A stretch of DNA of 64,000 nt from Actinophytocola sp044466355 (GCF_044466355.1 NZ_JBITMQ010000007.1:248001-312000), one strand, 5' to 3'; shown: positions 9,297 through 18,708, numbered from the stretch's first letter. Translations and numbers: made by a program. Notes: generated by a model from the sequence alone, not told the origin.

Positions 9297-9330
9297 ACCT
9301 GGAGCGGGACCGCGTGGTTTCGCTCCAGGT
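9297..9330. repeat. Inverted repeat (hairpin) between conservon and accessory block
   Basis: Perfect 10-bp arms ACCTGGAGCG and CGCTCCAGGT flank a 14-base spacer. A second, weaker inverted repeat (GGCGGCC / GGCCGCC) follows at about 9361-9391. They lie just upstream of the next gene and may be regulatory or mark the edge of the accessory block. The rest of 9171-9444 shows nothing recognisable. Confidence 0.55.
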
Positions 9331-9444
9331 AGGCCCTGTGGCTGGCGGACGAGATGCACGGGCGGCCTGTCACGTGTCGTGGCGGGCCGCCGCTGTGTGC
9401 GAATGGAGATCTCGTTCTCTCGATGGACGTGGGAGGCTGCCCAG

Positions 9445-10782
9445 GTGCCTCTGCTCAAGGACATGCCGCTCGAACGAGCGAACCAGGTCTTGCGCCATCC
9501 GATCCACCAGGAGGGAATTGGCACTTTGGTGCGGCTGATCACTGCCTTGCGGCAGTGTCGGGGTGCTGAGGATTACTACCAGTTCCAGCAGGATCTGCTC
9601 ACGAGGGTGTTGGCCGTTCAGGAACATCGGGCGGGGTGTCGGCGCGTCGCGAGTCTGCTTCGGCAGGGCAAAGCAGTGCCGGTGGATGCGCCCGAGCTGA
9701 GGTCCTCTGATCCATCGGCCAACCCCGAGACGTGGGAGCTGGAGGCGGATGTCTGTGAGCGGGTCGACCGGCAGTTGCGCTCGATCGCGGACGGGCTGGC
9801 CTGGCGTGTGTTCAACTACGACCGGAGAGTCATAATCGCGCTCTCCCGCAACCAGCACCCTGGCCCGATGGCCGGCAAGAAGGGCTTGGCCGCCGAACGC
9901 GCTTTCGTGATCAAATGGTGGCGCGAGGAGCGCCGGTTCGTGCTGCTTCACGACCTCACCTCATGCCTGAGCATCGGTGACGCCACCTCGTTCAAGGAGG
10001 TCGGGAACGAGTTCGAGGCGTACCTGCACGAGATCAAGTCGGATCCCGACCGCACGGTGTCCCGGCAGCTCCGGCGCCAGCGAATGGCCGAGGAGGCGAT
10101 CCGCTCCGGTGGTCCCTTGCCGGGAAATCTGCCCGGCCGCCTCGTGCCGCTCGACATCCCGTACAAGACCCACCTCAACCTGCTCAGGACGGCGTTCGAC
10201 CTCGCACACGAGCGCGGAGTCCAGGGCGTGAAAGTTCCTGGTGGACGGGCACTGGTGGCTACCGACATGGTGCGCGGGTACGACCTGTGGTCGGAACGTG
10301 AACTCCTCGACCGCACGGCCGCCGAACATCTTCAGGCCGTCAAGCGGGCTCGCATCCTGGATGTCGGGCACCTGGCATACGCACGGAGTGATGACCTGGT
10401 GGTGCGATCGCCCACGATGCCACCCTGGGCGATCTACCCACTCACGCCCGCACTGTGCGCCAAGCTGATCACCGACTACGCCATGTACTTCGTCACGATG
10501 TCCAGCGAGCCCTTGATGGCGGCACTTCATGATGTCGGCCTTGCAGCGGAGTGGGCACTTCCTCGCGGTCAGGAAACGGTCGAGCCTGATCAGGTGGTTC
10601 TTCGCGCGCACAAAGGAACCCGCACCATCGAGCTTCGCTGGGCTGAGATGCAGCGACGACTTCTGCTCGAGTTGGCAGACCTTCCCACCTGGGCTGAAGG
10701 CACCGCGCGACTAATCGACCGCAACGACACGGGGCGGCACCCCTGGCAGTCCTTCGGCGACGAGTGGAAGGTATGGGCATAG
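9445..10782 (+). CDS. Unknown protein with possible nuclease-type E-x-K motif
   Basis: I do not recognise this ~445-aa protein. The GTG at 9445 is preferred because GGGAGG lies eight bases upstream; in-frame starts at 9403 and 9379 are alternatives. The middle of the protein reads VLLHDLTSCLSIGD, then EAYLHEIKSDPDRTVSRQLR. A conserved-looking D followed by E-I-K on a predicted strand is the pattern of PD-(D/E)xK nucleases, but the assignment is tentative. No membrane segment or signal peptide is visible. It converges on the large STAND gene. Codon use is somewhat less biased than in the core genes to the left, fitting acquired DNA. Confidence 0.6.
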   Translation: MPLLKDMPLERANQVLRHPIHQEGIGTLVRLITALRQCRGAEDYYQFQQDLLTRVLAVQEHRAGCRRVASLLRQGKAVPVDAPELRSSDPSANPETWELEADVCERVDRQLRSIADGLAWRVFNYDRRVIIALSRNQHPGPMAGKKGLAAERAFVIKWWREERRFVLLHDLTSCLSIGDATSFKEVGNEFEAYLHEIKSDPDRTVSRQLRRQRMAEEAIRSGGPLPGNLPGRLVPLDIPYKTHLNLLRTAFDLAHERGVQGVKVPGGRALVATDMVRGYDLWSERELLDRTAAEHLQAVKRARILDVGHLAYARSDDLVVRSPTMPPWAIYPLTPALCAKLITDYAMYFVTMSSEPLMAALHDVGLAAEWALPRGQETVEPDQVVLRAHKGTRTIELRWAEMQRRLLLELADLPTWAEGTARLIDRNDTGRHPWQSFGDEWKVWA

Positions 10783-10915
10783 CACTCATGCCCGGCGACT
10801 GAGCGGAGGTGCGCTGGACCTTAAGGGCTCGCAATGCGGCTGACTTGTTCGACGGTGGACAGCCGTTTTACCGGCGCGCGGGCTCACCCTGGGAGCTTGG
10901 AGCGCACCGCTGCAC

Positions 10916-13900
10916 TCATTCCACCGTCTGCTGCAACTTCACTGCGCGGTAATCGCCGTGAGCCGCTAGTCCGTCGACTAGCCGGTGCCAGCGGGCGATG
11001 CCGGTGATGTCGAGTTGTCCGGCCACATGGACGGTTTCCAGCCACTCGGGCAGGACCCAGCACCGTCCTGCGACGGCGGCGTAGTCGCTGTTGATGGCAT
11101 CTTCCGCCCAGGCGAGCCCGGTTGTTGCCTGCCACGCGGGTGTGGCGCAGTTCGCGAGGTCTGTGACGGCGTCGACAGCTTTCGGTTCGCCGCGTGCGAT
11201 CTTCAGCCACCGGATGGCGAGATCGGCGATGTCGTCGGGATCCAACCAGTGGGCTCGAACCCGCTCCAGAGTGGCCATGGGGTTGGTATCGCTGATGGCG
11301 ATCTGGGGAGTCGGCAGAAGTCCGGCGAGTGCACCATCGCGCCAGTGGTGGCGGCCGGGGAGGGTGGCGTCGCTTTCCAGGGCATCGAGGGCGGTGGTCA
11401 TGACCAGGCGCCAGACGGGAAGCAGCGATGTGCGAAGGGTGTCGTCGTAGGTGAAGAGCTGACGCAGGTCATCAAGAAGTTCGTCGAGCGCTTGCGCGTT
11501 GGCGGTGAAGGCGCGCACGTAGGACGCCAGCGGCGTCGGGTCCCCGCCGATCACGGTCTCGATCAACACCCGGACCACACGGTCGCGGTGGCGGTTGTGG
11601 TGTCGGTTGTAGCCCTTTGTGGCCCAGTGGTCGGTTCCCCGTCGGTGGGCGTCGAACAGCACGTCGCGCAGTCGCGCGGCTGCAGTGGCGATGCAACTGC
11701 CGCTTCGGGCTGCGGCTGCGGCGGCCACGAGAGGTGCGGTGAGCCGATTGACGAGGAGGAGCTCGGTGGTCACTGCTGGAAGGGTCGCCTCGTAGGGCGG
11801 GTCGAGTGGGTCGGTGAGCCGCTGTTGCGTCGTTTGATCCCAGCCGCCACGCCGGCAGTCGCGCAGGCCCTGCTGGACGGCGGTCCACGCGAGCTGGTGT
11901 CGGCAGGTCTGCGCCGACGGGTCCGGGGTGCACGGTGCTGACCAGACGGGCTCGACGCCGAGCGCGAACGCTGCCCGGACCTCGTCGAAGAGGCTGGTTG
12001 CGCTGGCGAGCAAGGCTTCCTCGACGCCCTGCCGGTCCAGCGGGATGTGGTCGAAGACGGGCAGGAGCAGGGCGGGGAGAGCGACTGCGGCGGAGCGGTC
12101 GGCGCCGTCCGGGTCGATGGTCACGCTGCGGCTCAGCTCGCCGACCCGCGGTCTCGTCGCCACCTCGATCAAGACGTTGGCCGCCCAACAGAGATCGTCA
12201 TCGGGAAGATGGGCGCGTCCTTGGGCGTAGGCGATGACCGCTGCGGCGGCGACGGCGGCGACCGGGTCAGCCGGGTGCGCTGGGCCGCGGACAGCCGGGT
12301 GTTCGGCAAGGTCGCGGGCGAGCAGCAGATCGTCGACGAGCGTCTCGACCGGGGCGACACGGTCTTCTGACCTCGTGTAGGTCTGGTGCAGGCGCAGCGC
12401 CATGTCGCCGCGAGCGAACTCCTCTCGTGTGGGGGTGAGGCCAGCGGCGATGTCCTCCGGGACCGCCCACTCGAATCGGATGCCGTCCTCGGTGCGGCTG
12501 AGGCGATAGTGCTCCGCACGGAACTGGGCCGCCCACCCTTGGACCATGAGCAGGTCGGCGGCTTCGTCATCGGTGCCCGCGACCAGCTCACGGGCCCGCT
12601 CGACCAGCTCGTCCCCTCGGGTAGCGAGGACGGCGAGCCGATCGTGATCGCCGGCGAGCATGGCCGTCACGATCATTTCGCCGACCACGTTCTGGAAGCT
12701 GGCCCTGCGCCGGTGTCGACCGATCAGGTCGGTGGGGTCTGGGCCTTGGGCGTGGAAGTGTTCACCGACGACGCGGGAGGTCTCCAGGTGCCATAGCTCG
12801 GGCCGGACCAGCCAGCGATCGAGCAGGTCACCGGCGCGGTCGAGGTGGCGGACCAGCAGGCCGACCACCAGGGCGGGCATGGCCAGGTTGTGGCAGTCGC
12901 GCAGCAGGATCTCGCTGACGTGCGCCAACGGCACGTCGAGGGTGTCGACAAGCTCGTCGGCGAAGCGTTCGACGGCGAGGAGGGCGCTGATGCACGGGTA
13001 CGGGCCGACCGACGAGCCGCGGTACCACGACCACACGTGCTCGTCGCCCACGCAATGCTGGACTCCCGCCCCAGGAAGGTCCAGCTCGAGCCCGAGCGGG
13101 GGAAGCTCGGCTGCCTCGGCGTCCGCTGGTTGGTCGGGGTTCGGACCGACACGCACGGTGGCTGCGCGGTCGAGCATCCTGTTGATCAAGGAGAGCGCGT
13201 CCATGGGGCGGGCGTGGAGCAGCCGATAGAACGGCCCGAAGTACCACCCCGTCAGGGGAGGACCCACACCGCCCGCCCGCGCGTGGTGGCGGATGCCCTC
13301 GTCGAGCAGCCCCCACGATTCAAAGTGCTCCGCGTCATGCGGCTCGATGTAGTACGCCTCGGCCAGGGCGAGCAGCAACTGCGGCTGGTGCTCCGACAGG
13401 GCGATCACGGCACCCACGGACTCCACCGCCGGTGCGAGGTACCCGCCGCCGTCATCGGCCAGTTTCCGCAGGAACGCCTCGGCGTGCTGATCCAGATCGG
13501 GGCCGAGCATGGCCAGTGCTTCCACGGCGAACTCGTCGTGGTCCTCCGGCGAGGAGGCGAGCAGGCGATCACGCACCCTCTGCCGAAGGGACAGCGGGCC
13601 AGCTTTGATCTTGATGAGTCCCCGCAGCCAGGCCAGCACCAGCTTGCGGACCTGCTCGCCGGTGTCTCGGTCGTACCGATCATGTTGTCCGACCTCGGCG
13701 TCACCGCAGTAGGTCAGCGCGACGAGCGGACCCAGCGCCGCCGGGTCGCCCCAGTCGTGGTCGCTGTAGCGGTGCAAGGCCAGGCGCAGCAGTGTGCGCA
13801 GGCCGGCTCGCTGCTCGGCAAGCAGGCTCGGCCACGCTTGTCGCAGCACGGCTTCGGCCCGGCCGTGTGTCAGCATCGCCTCCAGCGGCACTTCTGCCCA

Positions 13901-15904
13901 CCGCGCGCCATGGTGGTTGGCCAGCTGGTCGAACACCGCTTGCAACCGGGCGCGCGGCGGCTCGGTGTCGTCACCGGCTGCGCTGAGTGTGGCCTGGCAG
14001 GCAGCCCGTGCAGCGCGCAGCGCGGATCGCGGCGCGCCGGCATCGTGGAGGAGCTGCCAGCCTTCGGTGATCAGGAGCCGAGTAAGGGCGAGATCCTGGA
14101 CCACATCACTGGCGAAGGAGTCCCCGGAGTGCCAGGCGCTGGTCGGACCGGGGGCGAGGAGCAGCCCGTCCGACCTCAACGACGGCAGCACGTTCGGTTC
14201 CGGAAGGGTGTGGTTGCCGCCGGGCAGCAGGAGCGTTCGTGCCAGCGAGGTTAGGGCACGCTCTCGGGCCTCGGGTGACGGGCCGCCCGGCGGGTGCTCG
14301 TCCCCGCGGCGGACGAGCTGGTCCCAGATGGCTGCGAACAGGTCTGCTTCCGAGAGTGGCCCGTCCGGCAGTTGCCAGGCGACACGCGCACGGAGCAGCA
14401 GCTCCACCAGGCCCGGTCTGCCCAGCAGCCACGCTGCGCGCAGGTCCTGGCCGATCCGGGAAAGGGCGGGGAAGACGGTCGCGATCTGTTCGGCCTCGCC
14501 CGGCAGCAGGCGTGGAACCTGGTGCTCACGCAGATCTGCGGCACCCGCGGCTGCTTGTGCGCTTCTCATCGCGTTGGCGACTGCGGCAGCGGCATCTTCA
14601 CGGGTGACGGCGACGACGCCGAGCCCGGCTCGCAAGGCCGCGATGGTGAGCTCGGTCAGGAGGGCGCTGCGCCCCTCGAGCACGGATTCGGCACCGTCGA
14701 GGACCAACAGCCGTGTCTCGGCGGTCGCGGTCGCGCCGAGCACCTCGACTAGCTGTCCACCCAGCGCCGTTTCCAGAGTGAGGGTGTCGGCGGGCAGGTC
14801 CTGCAAGCTCACCGAGGTCACCACCGCGCCTGCGGCCGACGTGTCCTCGGCGGCCCGCACGGTGAGGGCCGACTTCCCGACGTCAGGTTCACCGCGAACG
14901 ATCAGGATTGCCGGTCTCACCGCCGCTGCTTTCATCGCGGTCGCCAAAGCGCTCCGCGCCTCGGTGCGAGGTATCTCGAGGGTCGCCTGGTCGTCGGTGA
15001 GGTTGAAGCGGGTCCGATCGCGCAACCGTTCGGCGAGCCGGTCAAGGACACTCCACGCCTGCGCGAACGAGGGCGATCGAGCCAGGGCGATTCCGGACAG
15101 GTCGCGGCGCAGTAGCCGTTCGGTCACCTCGGCGCCTGCCGGCGCGTACCGGCCGGTGAGTTCCGCCAGGCGCGTGAACAGCCGGTCCGCCGCGACCGTC
15201 GTCCCCTCGCGGGTGGCCGGGCGCAGCTGACGAACCGCGAAGGTGCGATCGGACTGATCCGGGCCCTCCAGGCGCACTTCCAGCGGACACAAGGCCCACA
15301 GCAACCGCCAGGTGAGCACGTTTGGGGGCACCACCGTCGAGTCGATGTTCGCCTTCGCCGCAGCCGCCTGTACGAGCGTGTCGATGTGCCCGAGCCGGAC
15401 GCGGACGGGTTGGTTGGCCTCGCCAGGTTCTGCGACCTTGGCGCGGAACGCCGCCTCGTTGTCAGTGGCCTGCGCGATCGTGCACAGGGCACGGAGTTGC
15501 AGGACTGCTGGATTGGGGCTGGCCACGGCCAGGGCCAGCCGCCACCGCCCCGCCGCGACGTCCTTCCAATGGTTGGTCACTACCTGGAGGTAGGACACGA
15601 ACAGTTGTTCGGATGGCTTCTCGCTCGCCACGAAAGCCGGTGCCCGGCGGACGCCGACGGACATCCGCCGGATCTCACCATCCGCTGTCCGGCCTTCGAC
15701 AAGGACGTCGTCCACGGGGCTGACCGCACTGGCCTGGAACCGCACCATGATCGGCTTGGCGTCGTCGCCCAACCCCGGCACGGAGTCGCCGGTCAGCAGG
15801 CAGCCCAGAACCGTGGCGGCATACCGGTGCTCGAAGACCGTCCCGCCGCCACCCGTCGAGTACGGCGATGCCGCCACCTGCGCTCCGCCGTCGCCGATGG
15901 ACAT
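10916..15904 (-). CDS. Large STAND-type P-loop NTPase with degenerate N-terminal nuclease-like domain
   Basis: This ~1662-aa soluble protein starts at ATG 15904; a -10-like TACGTAGT about 12 bases upstream and no Shine-Dalgarno suggest a leaderless start. The N-terminus (GGGGTVFEHRYAATVLGCLL, then VSPVDDVLVEG at ~65) resembles the nuclease-fold effector domain found on anti-phage STAND proteins. The strand expected to carry E/Q-x-K reads MSVGVRR, so catalysis may be lost. A P-loop domain follows: Walker A GEPDVGKSALT (~340), Walker B LLVLDGAE (~400), sensor arginine VTRED and STAND GxP motif LLGRPGLVELL (~500). The remaining ~1100 residues are alpha-helical repeat-like and would serve as the sensor. 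It is last of a three-gene minus-strand set. Anti-phage or similar conflict function is inference from architecture. Confidence 0.75.
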   Translation of the reverse strand: MSIGDGGAQVAASPYSTGGGGTVFEHRYAATVLGCLLTGDSVPGLGDDAKPIMVRFQASAVSPVDDVLVEGRTADGEIRRMSVGVRRAPAFVASEKPSEQLFVSYLQVVTNHWKDVAAGRWRLALAVASPNPAVLQLRALCTIAQATDNEAAFRAKVAEPGEANQPVRVRLGHIDTLVQAAAAKANIDSTVVPPNVLTWRLLWALCPLEVRLEGPDQSDRTFAVRQLRPATREGTTVAADRLFTRLAELTGRYAPAGAEVTERLLRRDLSGIALARSPSFAQAWSVLDRLAERLRDRTRFNLTDDQATLEIPRTEARSALATAMKAAAVRPAILIVRGEPDVGKSALTVRAAEDTSAAGAVVTSVSLQDLPADTLTLETALGGQLVEVLGATATAETRLLVLDGAESVLEGRSALLTELTIAALRAGLGVVAVTREDAAAAVANAMRSAQAAAGAADLREHQVPRLLPGEAEQIATVFPALSRIGQDLRAAWLLGRPGLVELLLRARVAWQLPDGPLSEADLFAAIWDQLVRRGDEHPPGGPSPEARERALTSLARTLLLPGGNHTLPEPNVLPSLRSDGLLLAPGPTSAWHSGDSFASDVVQDLALTRLLITEGWQLLHDAGAPRSALRAARAACQATLSAAGDDTEPPRARLQAVFDQLANHHGARWAEVPLEAMLTHGRAEAVLRQAWPSLLAEQRAGLRTLLRLALHRYSDHDWGDPAALGPLVALTYCGDAEVGQHDRYDRDTGEQVRKLVLAWLRGLIKIKAGPLSLRQRVRDRLLASSPEDHDEFAVEALAMLGPDLDQHAEAFLRKLADDGGGYLAPAVESVGAVIALSEHQPQLLLALAEAYYIEPHDAEHFESWGLLDEGIRHHARAGGVGPPLTGWYFGPFYRLLHARPMDALSLINRMLDRAATVRVGPNPDQPADAEAAELPPLGLELDLPGAGVQHCVGDEHVWSWYRGSSVGPYPCISALLAVERFADELVDTLDVPLAHVSEILLRDCHNLAMPALVVGLLVRHLDRAGDLLDRWLVRPELWHLETSRVVGEHFHAQGPDPTDLIGRHRRRASFQNVVGEMIVTAMLAGDHDRLAVLATRGDELVERARELVAGTDDEAADLLMVQGWAAQFRAEHYRLSRTEDGIRFEWAVPEDIAAGLTPTREEFARGDMALRLHQTYTRSEDRVAPVETLVDDLLLARDLAEHPAVRGPAHPADPVAAVAAAAVIAYAQGRAHLPDDDLCWAANVLIEVATRPRVGELSRSVTIDPDGADRSAAVALPALLLPVFDHIPLDRQGVEEALLASATSLFDEVRAAFALGVEPVWSAPCTPDPSAQTCRHQLAWTAVQQGLRDCRRGGWDQTTQQRLTDPLDPPYEATLPAVTTELLLVNRLTAPLVAAAAAARSGSCIATAAARLRDVLFDAHRRGTDHWATKGYNRHHNRHRDRVVRVLIETVIGGDPTPLASYVRAFTANAQALDELLDDLRQLFTYDDTLRTSLLPVWRLVMTTALDALESDATLPGRHHWRDGALAGLLPTPQIAISDTNPMATLERVRAHWLDPDDIADLAIRWLKIARGEPKAVDAVTDLANCATPAWQATTGLAWAEDAINSDYAAVAGRCWVLPEWLETVHVAGQLDITGIARWHRLVDGLAAHGDYRAVKLQQTVE

Positions 15905-16062
15905 GTCGCAAAGACTACGTACACGCGCGTCGAACAAGCCCGCGCGACCCGCGGGGCATTCCTCCCGCACGCCGGACGGCACCACGATCACGGTGGCGAG
16001 CCACGGTCTGGACCGGTCGCCTCGTGCTGCCGCAGATCGCGATCAGCTAGTTAGCGGGCTCG

Positions 16063-16791
16063 CTACCCGCTCGGCAGCTCCGAGTACCGGTCGTATTCGG
16101 GATCGCCAGGGTGGACAAGACGCTCGATAGCGGAAGGCGGGATAGCCACCGAACAGGTCACCTGGGCGTTGGGATCGACGAGTTCGAGCGCGGCCCCGAC
16201 GAAGACCTTGGCGATTCCCGGCCAGACGCGCGGGCGCCCAGCGGCAGCGAGGTCGACGTGCGCGATCACGATCGTTGGGCGCCCGAGCTTGCGGAGCCTG
16301 CTGTACAGCGGGCCCAGGCCGTTCTCGTGTCCGATGTAGATGCCTTCGCCACCCCAGGTTGCGAGTAGCCGGCGGAGTTGATGAGCGTGGTTTTCGAAGG
16401 CGGACTTGCCAATGATCATGCAGACGGAGCCGACGCGATGCCGGCTGTAGGTTGCCCGAGCGAGTAGCTGGGCGTGTTCGTCTTCGGTGAGATGGCCGTG
16501 TCGGAGAGCTGCGTCGAGCCGGTTGCATACCAGGTCGTCGTCGTAGAGGCGTAGCCCTCGGTCGCGGATGTCCTGTTCCTCGTGACCGAGCAGACGGGTG
16601 CAGTGGTAGGCACGCAGCACGCAACCCTCAAGCTCGCCCACCAGCTCCTCTTCGTAGTGGTCGACCTGCAGGTCAACGACCTCGTCCGTGCTGCCTCGGT
16701 GATCGTTGGCCAGTTCGTGGATACGTTCAGCGAAGTGTGCCGGCCAACTGCTCGGCTCGTCGACATCCACAACGGACCGCTCGTCGCTCAC
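16063..16791 (-). CDS. Unknown 242-aa protein upstream of STAND NTPase
   Basis: I do not recognise this family. The GTG at 16791 is chosen because AGGGG overlaps the upstream gene's TAG stop five bases before it. The protein is acidic, with a middle part (VGSVCMIIGKSAFENHAHQLRR and GRPTIVIAHVDLAAAGRP) that looks like an alternating alpha/beta fold with possible phosphate- or nucleotide-binding loops. It is nine bp from the gene upstream and about 160 bp before the STAND gene, so all three probably form one transcript. Confidence 0.6.
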   Translation of the reverse strand: MSDERSVVDVDEPSSWPAHFAERIHELANDHRGSTDEVVDLQVDHYEEELVGELEGCVLRAYHCTRLLGHEEQDIRDRGLRLYDDDLVCNRLDAALRHGHLTEDEHAQLLARATYSRHRVGSVCMIIGKSAFENHAHQLRRLLATWGGEGIYIGHENGLGPLYSRLRKLGRPTIVIAHVDLAAAGRPRVWPGIAKVFVGAALELVDPNAQVTCSVAIPPSAIERLVHPGDPEYDRYSELPSG

Positions 16792-16799
16792 GGGAACCC

Positions 16800-17060
16800 C
16801 TACTGCCTGGCACGCCACGGTCGGTCGCGGTTCTGCATTCGCCCGAGCAGTCGCTGATAGTCGCTGTCGCTGCGGGCGGCCCCATAGCCGCCTTGGGTCG
16901 TCGCCCGGCTGGACAGCAAGGTCCAGCCGGCGCGTGCCGCCTCGCGGACTCCGGGGTCATCGCCGTGGCCCTGTGAGACGTCGGAGAACAGGGCGAGAAG
17001 GGCTTCGGTCTCATCGCTGCTCAGTAGTGCATCGGAGTCGAGGCGTCTCCTGCCAGGCAT
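16800..17060 (-). CDS. Small unknown protein, first gene of STAND set
   Basis: This is an ~86-aa hydrophilic protein starting MPGRRRLDSDALLSS; a GTG two codons upstream (17066) is an alternative. Pattern DETEALLALFSDVSQGHGDDPGVREAARAGWTLL suggests two or three helices, as in a small adaptor. The stop is nine bp from the start of the next gene, whose ribosome site overlaps it, which supports translation. No homology is recognised. Confidence 0.5.
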   Translation of the reverse strand: MPGRRRLDSDALLSSDETEALLALFSDVSQGHGDDPGVREAARAGWTLLSSRATTQGGYGAARSDSDYQRLLGRMQNRDRPWRARQ

Positions 17061-17222
17061 CGTCACCGTCCCACATCGCCGTGTCCCAAGCGTTGGGGTT
17101 CATCATCACTGATATTCGGGCTGGTCCGCTGGCCAGCGGAAGGCGCGTGCCCCTGAGCGGAGCGTAACGCCGATTCGGGTCGGCGCGACGCCTGTTGATA
17201 ACTGATCGACCGAGGTGATGGC

Positions 17223-17432
17223 ATGGGTGACGAGGTCAACGAACTCGCAGCGTTATTCGCGGCGTGGCGCGACGACATCGACAGCGTCCCGATGCCGACC
17301 ATGCCCCTGCTGGAGGCTGCCCTACTCCTGCACGCCGACTCGCCTATTCCGCCGGCAGCCGCTGGTGGAGACGGCTTGGGGTTGACTGTTGACCGGTATG
17401 AGTTGCTCATCCACGGCGCGCCTTCCTCCTGA
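17223..17432 (+). CDS. Small acidic hypothetical protein
   Basis: This is a 69-aa protein with GAGGTG five bases before its ATG. It begins MGDEVNELAALFAAWRDDID, an amphipathic acidic helix, then has a hydrophobic helix PLLEAALLLHA. It is divergent from the STAND set and ends 12 bp before the convergent MerR gene. Frame and codon use favour this strand over the overlapping minus frame. Function is unknown. Confidence 0.5.
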   Translation: MGDEVNELAALFAAWRDDIDSVPMPTMPLLEAALLLHADSPIPPAAAGGDGLGLTVDRYELLIHGAPSS

Positions 17433-17443
17433 CGCCCGTAGCT

Positions 17444-17908
17444 CTACGTCGAAGATGCAGCCCCGTTGCTGACCGATTCGTCTGGTGTCGGTGTGCGTCG
17501 CTCCTGATCAGGGTCGCTTTCCAGGATCCAGCACACGCCTGAGCCGTCGTGCTCGGTCGGTTCACCCTGCTCGGCATGCGCCAGCAGGGTGTCCAGATGG
17601 GTTTCCAGGGTCACCAGCTCGGCGATCTGTGCCCGCACCTGGTCCAGCCGGTCGCTGAGTACCTGTCGGACGTGGCTGCACGGTGCTTCACCTTGATCGT
17701 GGATGGTGAGGACCTGCCGGACTTCCCGCAGGGTCAGCCCGGCTGCCTGGGCCCTGCGGATGAAGTGCAGGCGGTCGATGAATTCCGGGCCGTAGTCGCG
17801 GTAGCCGCTGGGTCGGCGGGTGGGCTCGGGCATGAGGCCGGCCTGCTCGTAGAAGCGGATGGTCTTGGGAGTGGTGCCGCCGGCGGCGGCAAGTTCGCCG
17901 ATCTTCAT
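17444..17908 (-). CDS. MerR-family heavy-metal-responsive regulator (copper type)
   Basis: This 154-aa regulator has an N-terminal winged HTH (MKIGELAAAGGTTPKTIRFYEQAGL), a MerR dimerisation helix and C-terminal cysteines (APCSHV and SGVCWI) suited to metal binding. The ATG at 17908 has a strong AAGGAGG seven bases upstream. It is divergent from copZ-copA, with a dyad between them, the usual position for an activator that untwists the promoter spacer on binding Cu(I) or a related metal. Copper is inferred from the target genes. Confidence 0.88.
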   Translation of the reverse strand: MKIGELAAAGGTTPKTIRFYEQAGLMPEPTRRPSGYRDYGPEFIDRLHFIRRAQAAGLTLREVRQVLTIHDQGEAPCSHVRQVLSDRLDQVRAQIAELVTLETHLDTLLAHAEQGEPTEHDGSGVCWILESDPDQERRTPTPDESVSNGAASST

Positions 17909-17921
17909 CACACCTCCTTGA

Positions 17922-17941
17922 CTTTCCATCGTACTGGAAGG
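17922..17941. promoter_or_regulatory. MerR-type operator between regulator and copZ-copA
   Basis: The dyad CTTTCCATCGTACTGGAAGG (arms TTCCA/TGGAA, six-base centre) sits between TTGAC elements on both strands. It matches the general form of CueR-class operators and lies in the 90-bp gap between the divergent merR and copZ genes, so it probably controls both. Confidence 0.7.
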
Positions 17942-17998
17942 TTGACGCTGGGGTGGAACCCGTGAGTTGTGCGGGTGAATCGACCGGGAGGTACGAGG

Positions 17999-18205
17999 GT
18001 GAACCAGTCCAGCTACACCGTCCGTGGCATGACCTGCGGTCATTGCTCCGACTCGGTCACGCGGGAGCTGACGTCGGTGACTGGCGTGCGGCGATTCGAG
18101 GTCGATGTCGCGTCCGGTCGGGTCGGTGTGACCAGCGCGGGCCCGCTGCCGGTGGAGGATGTGCGGGCGGCCGTGACCGAGGCGGGTTTCGAGTTGGTCG
18201 CATGA
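17999..18205 (+). CDS. copZ: Copper chaperone, HMA domain (CopZ type)
   Basis: This 68-aa soluble HMA protein starts at GTG 17999, with GGGAGG upstream. The metal site is GMTCGHCSDSV (MxCxxC), which carries Cu(I) to CopA. It is the first gene of the rightward copper operon, and its stop overlaps the next start as ATGA. Confidence 0.9.
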   Translation: MNQSSYTVRGMTCGHCSDSVTRELTSVTGVRRFEVDVASGRVGVTSAGPLPVEDVRAAVTEAGFELVA

Positions 18206-18704
18206 GGACCCCGGTCAAGCTGTCCGTCTACGGCCTATCGCTCGCGGTCGTGTTCACCGGCGCGTGGGCGGTTGGGAGCGCGGTCGGGCCCTTCGACGCG
18301 AGCACGCCGACCGGCGACGGTCATCACGCGGCGCGGGCCGACGGTCGTGATGATGCCGCACTGTCCACGACCGTTGCCCCGCCGCGACCGATCGACCCGG
18401 TATCGCAACAGCAGCCGCCGCTGGCGACCGGCATTCCCACTGCGATGGCTACGCCACCTGCTGTTACTGCGCCATCGGTGCCAGCAGCGAGGCTGCAGCC
18501 AGCCGGCGCCCAGGGGGTGCCAGCCCCGCCGCAAGGCCAGAGCGGGAAGCCGCCCGAGCCGATCACCGTCCGCGAACCTGCCGAAGAGCGGAACGGACCG
18601 TATGCCCGCCGGATGGAGCGTGGTGGCCGCCACGTCGGCCAGGGGAACGGTGCCGACCACGACCGACAGGGTCACCAGCAGGAGCGACGAGGAGAGGGGC
18701 ACCG

Positions 18705-18708
<4 letters not shown>
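18202..18708 (+). CDS. Small membrane-anchored, Pro/Ala/Gln-rich protein between copZ and copA
   Basis: This 168-aa protein starts with ATG overlapping the copZ stop and ends overlapping the copA start (both ATGA), so it belongs to the operon. Residues 1-30 (MRTPVKLSVYGLSLAVVF onward) form one membrane helix like the N-terminus of the HMA-operon membrane proteins found beside actinobacterial copA. After ~40 residues the sequence becomes low-complexity and ends in charged residues; the periplasmic domain I would expect is absent. It may be a degraded or frameshifted relative kept for translational coupling. Confidence 0.6.

Noticed and set aside
9128..9330. Hairpins considered as tRNA or CRISPR elements
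   Set aside because: No cloverleaf with T-loop sequence and no repeated unit with regular spacers; one is a terminator and the other a single inverted repeat.
12845..14254. 469-residue plus-strand open frame
   Set aside because: It is antisense to the STAND NTPase, whose motifs are clear on the other strand.
15915..15935. Possible fifth CTACG site (CTACGTACACGCGC)
   Set aside because: The right arm CGTAG is absent; the resemblance stops after the left half.
17063..17410. 115-residue minus-strand frame
   Set aside because: It overlaps a plus-strand frame with a good ribosome site and acidic helix, and has a low-complexity Ser/Arg/Pro composition.
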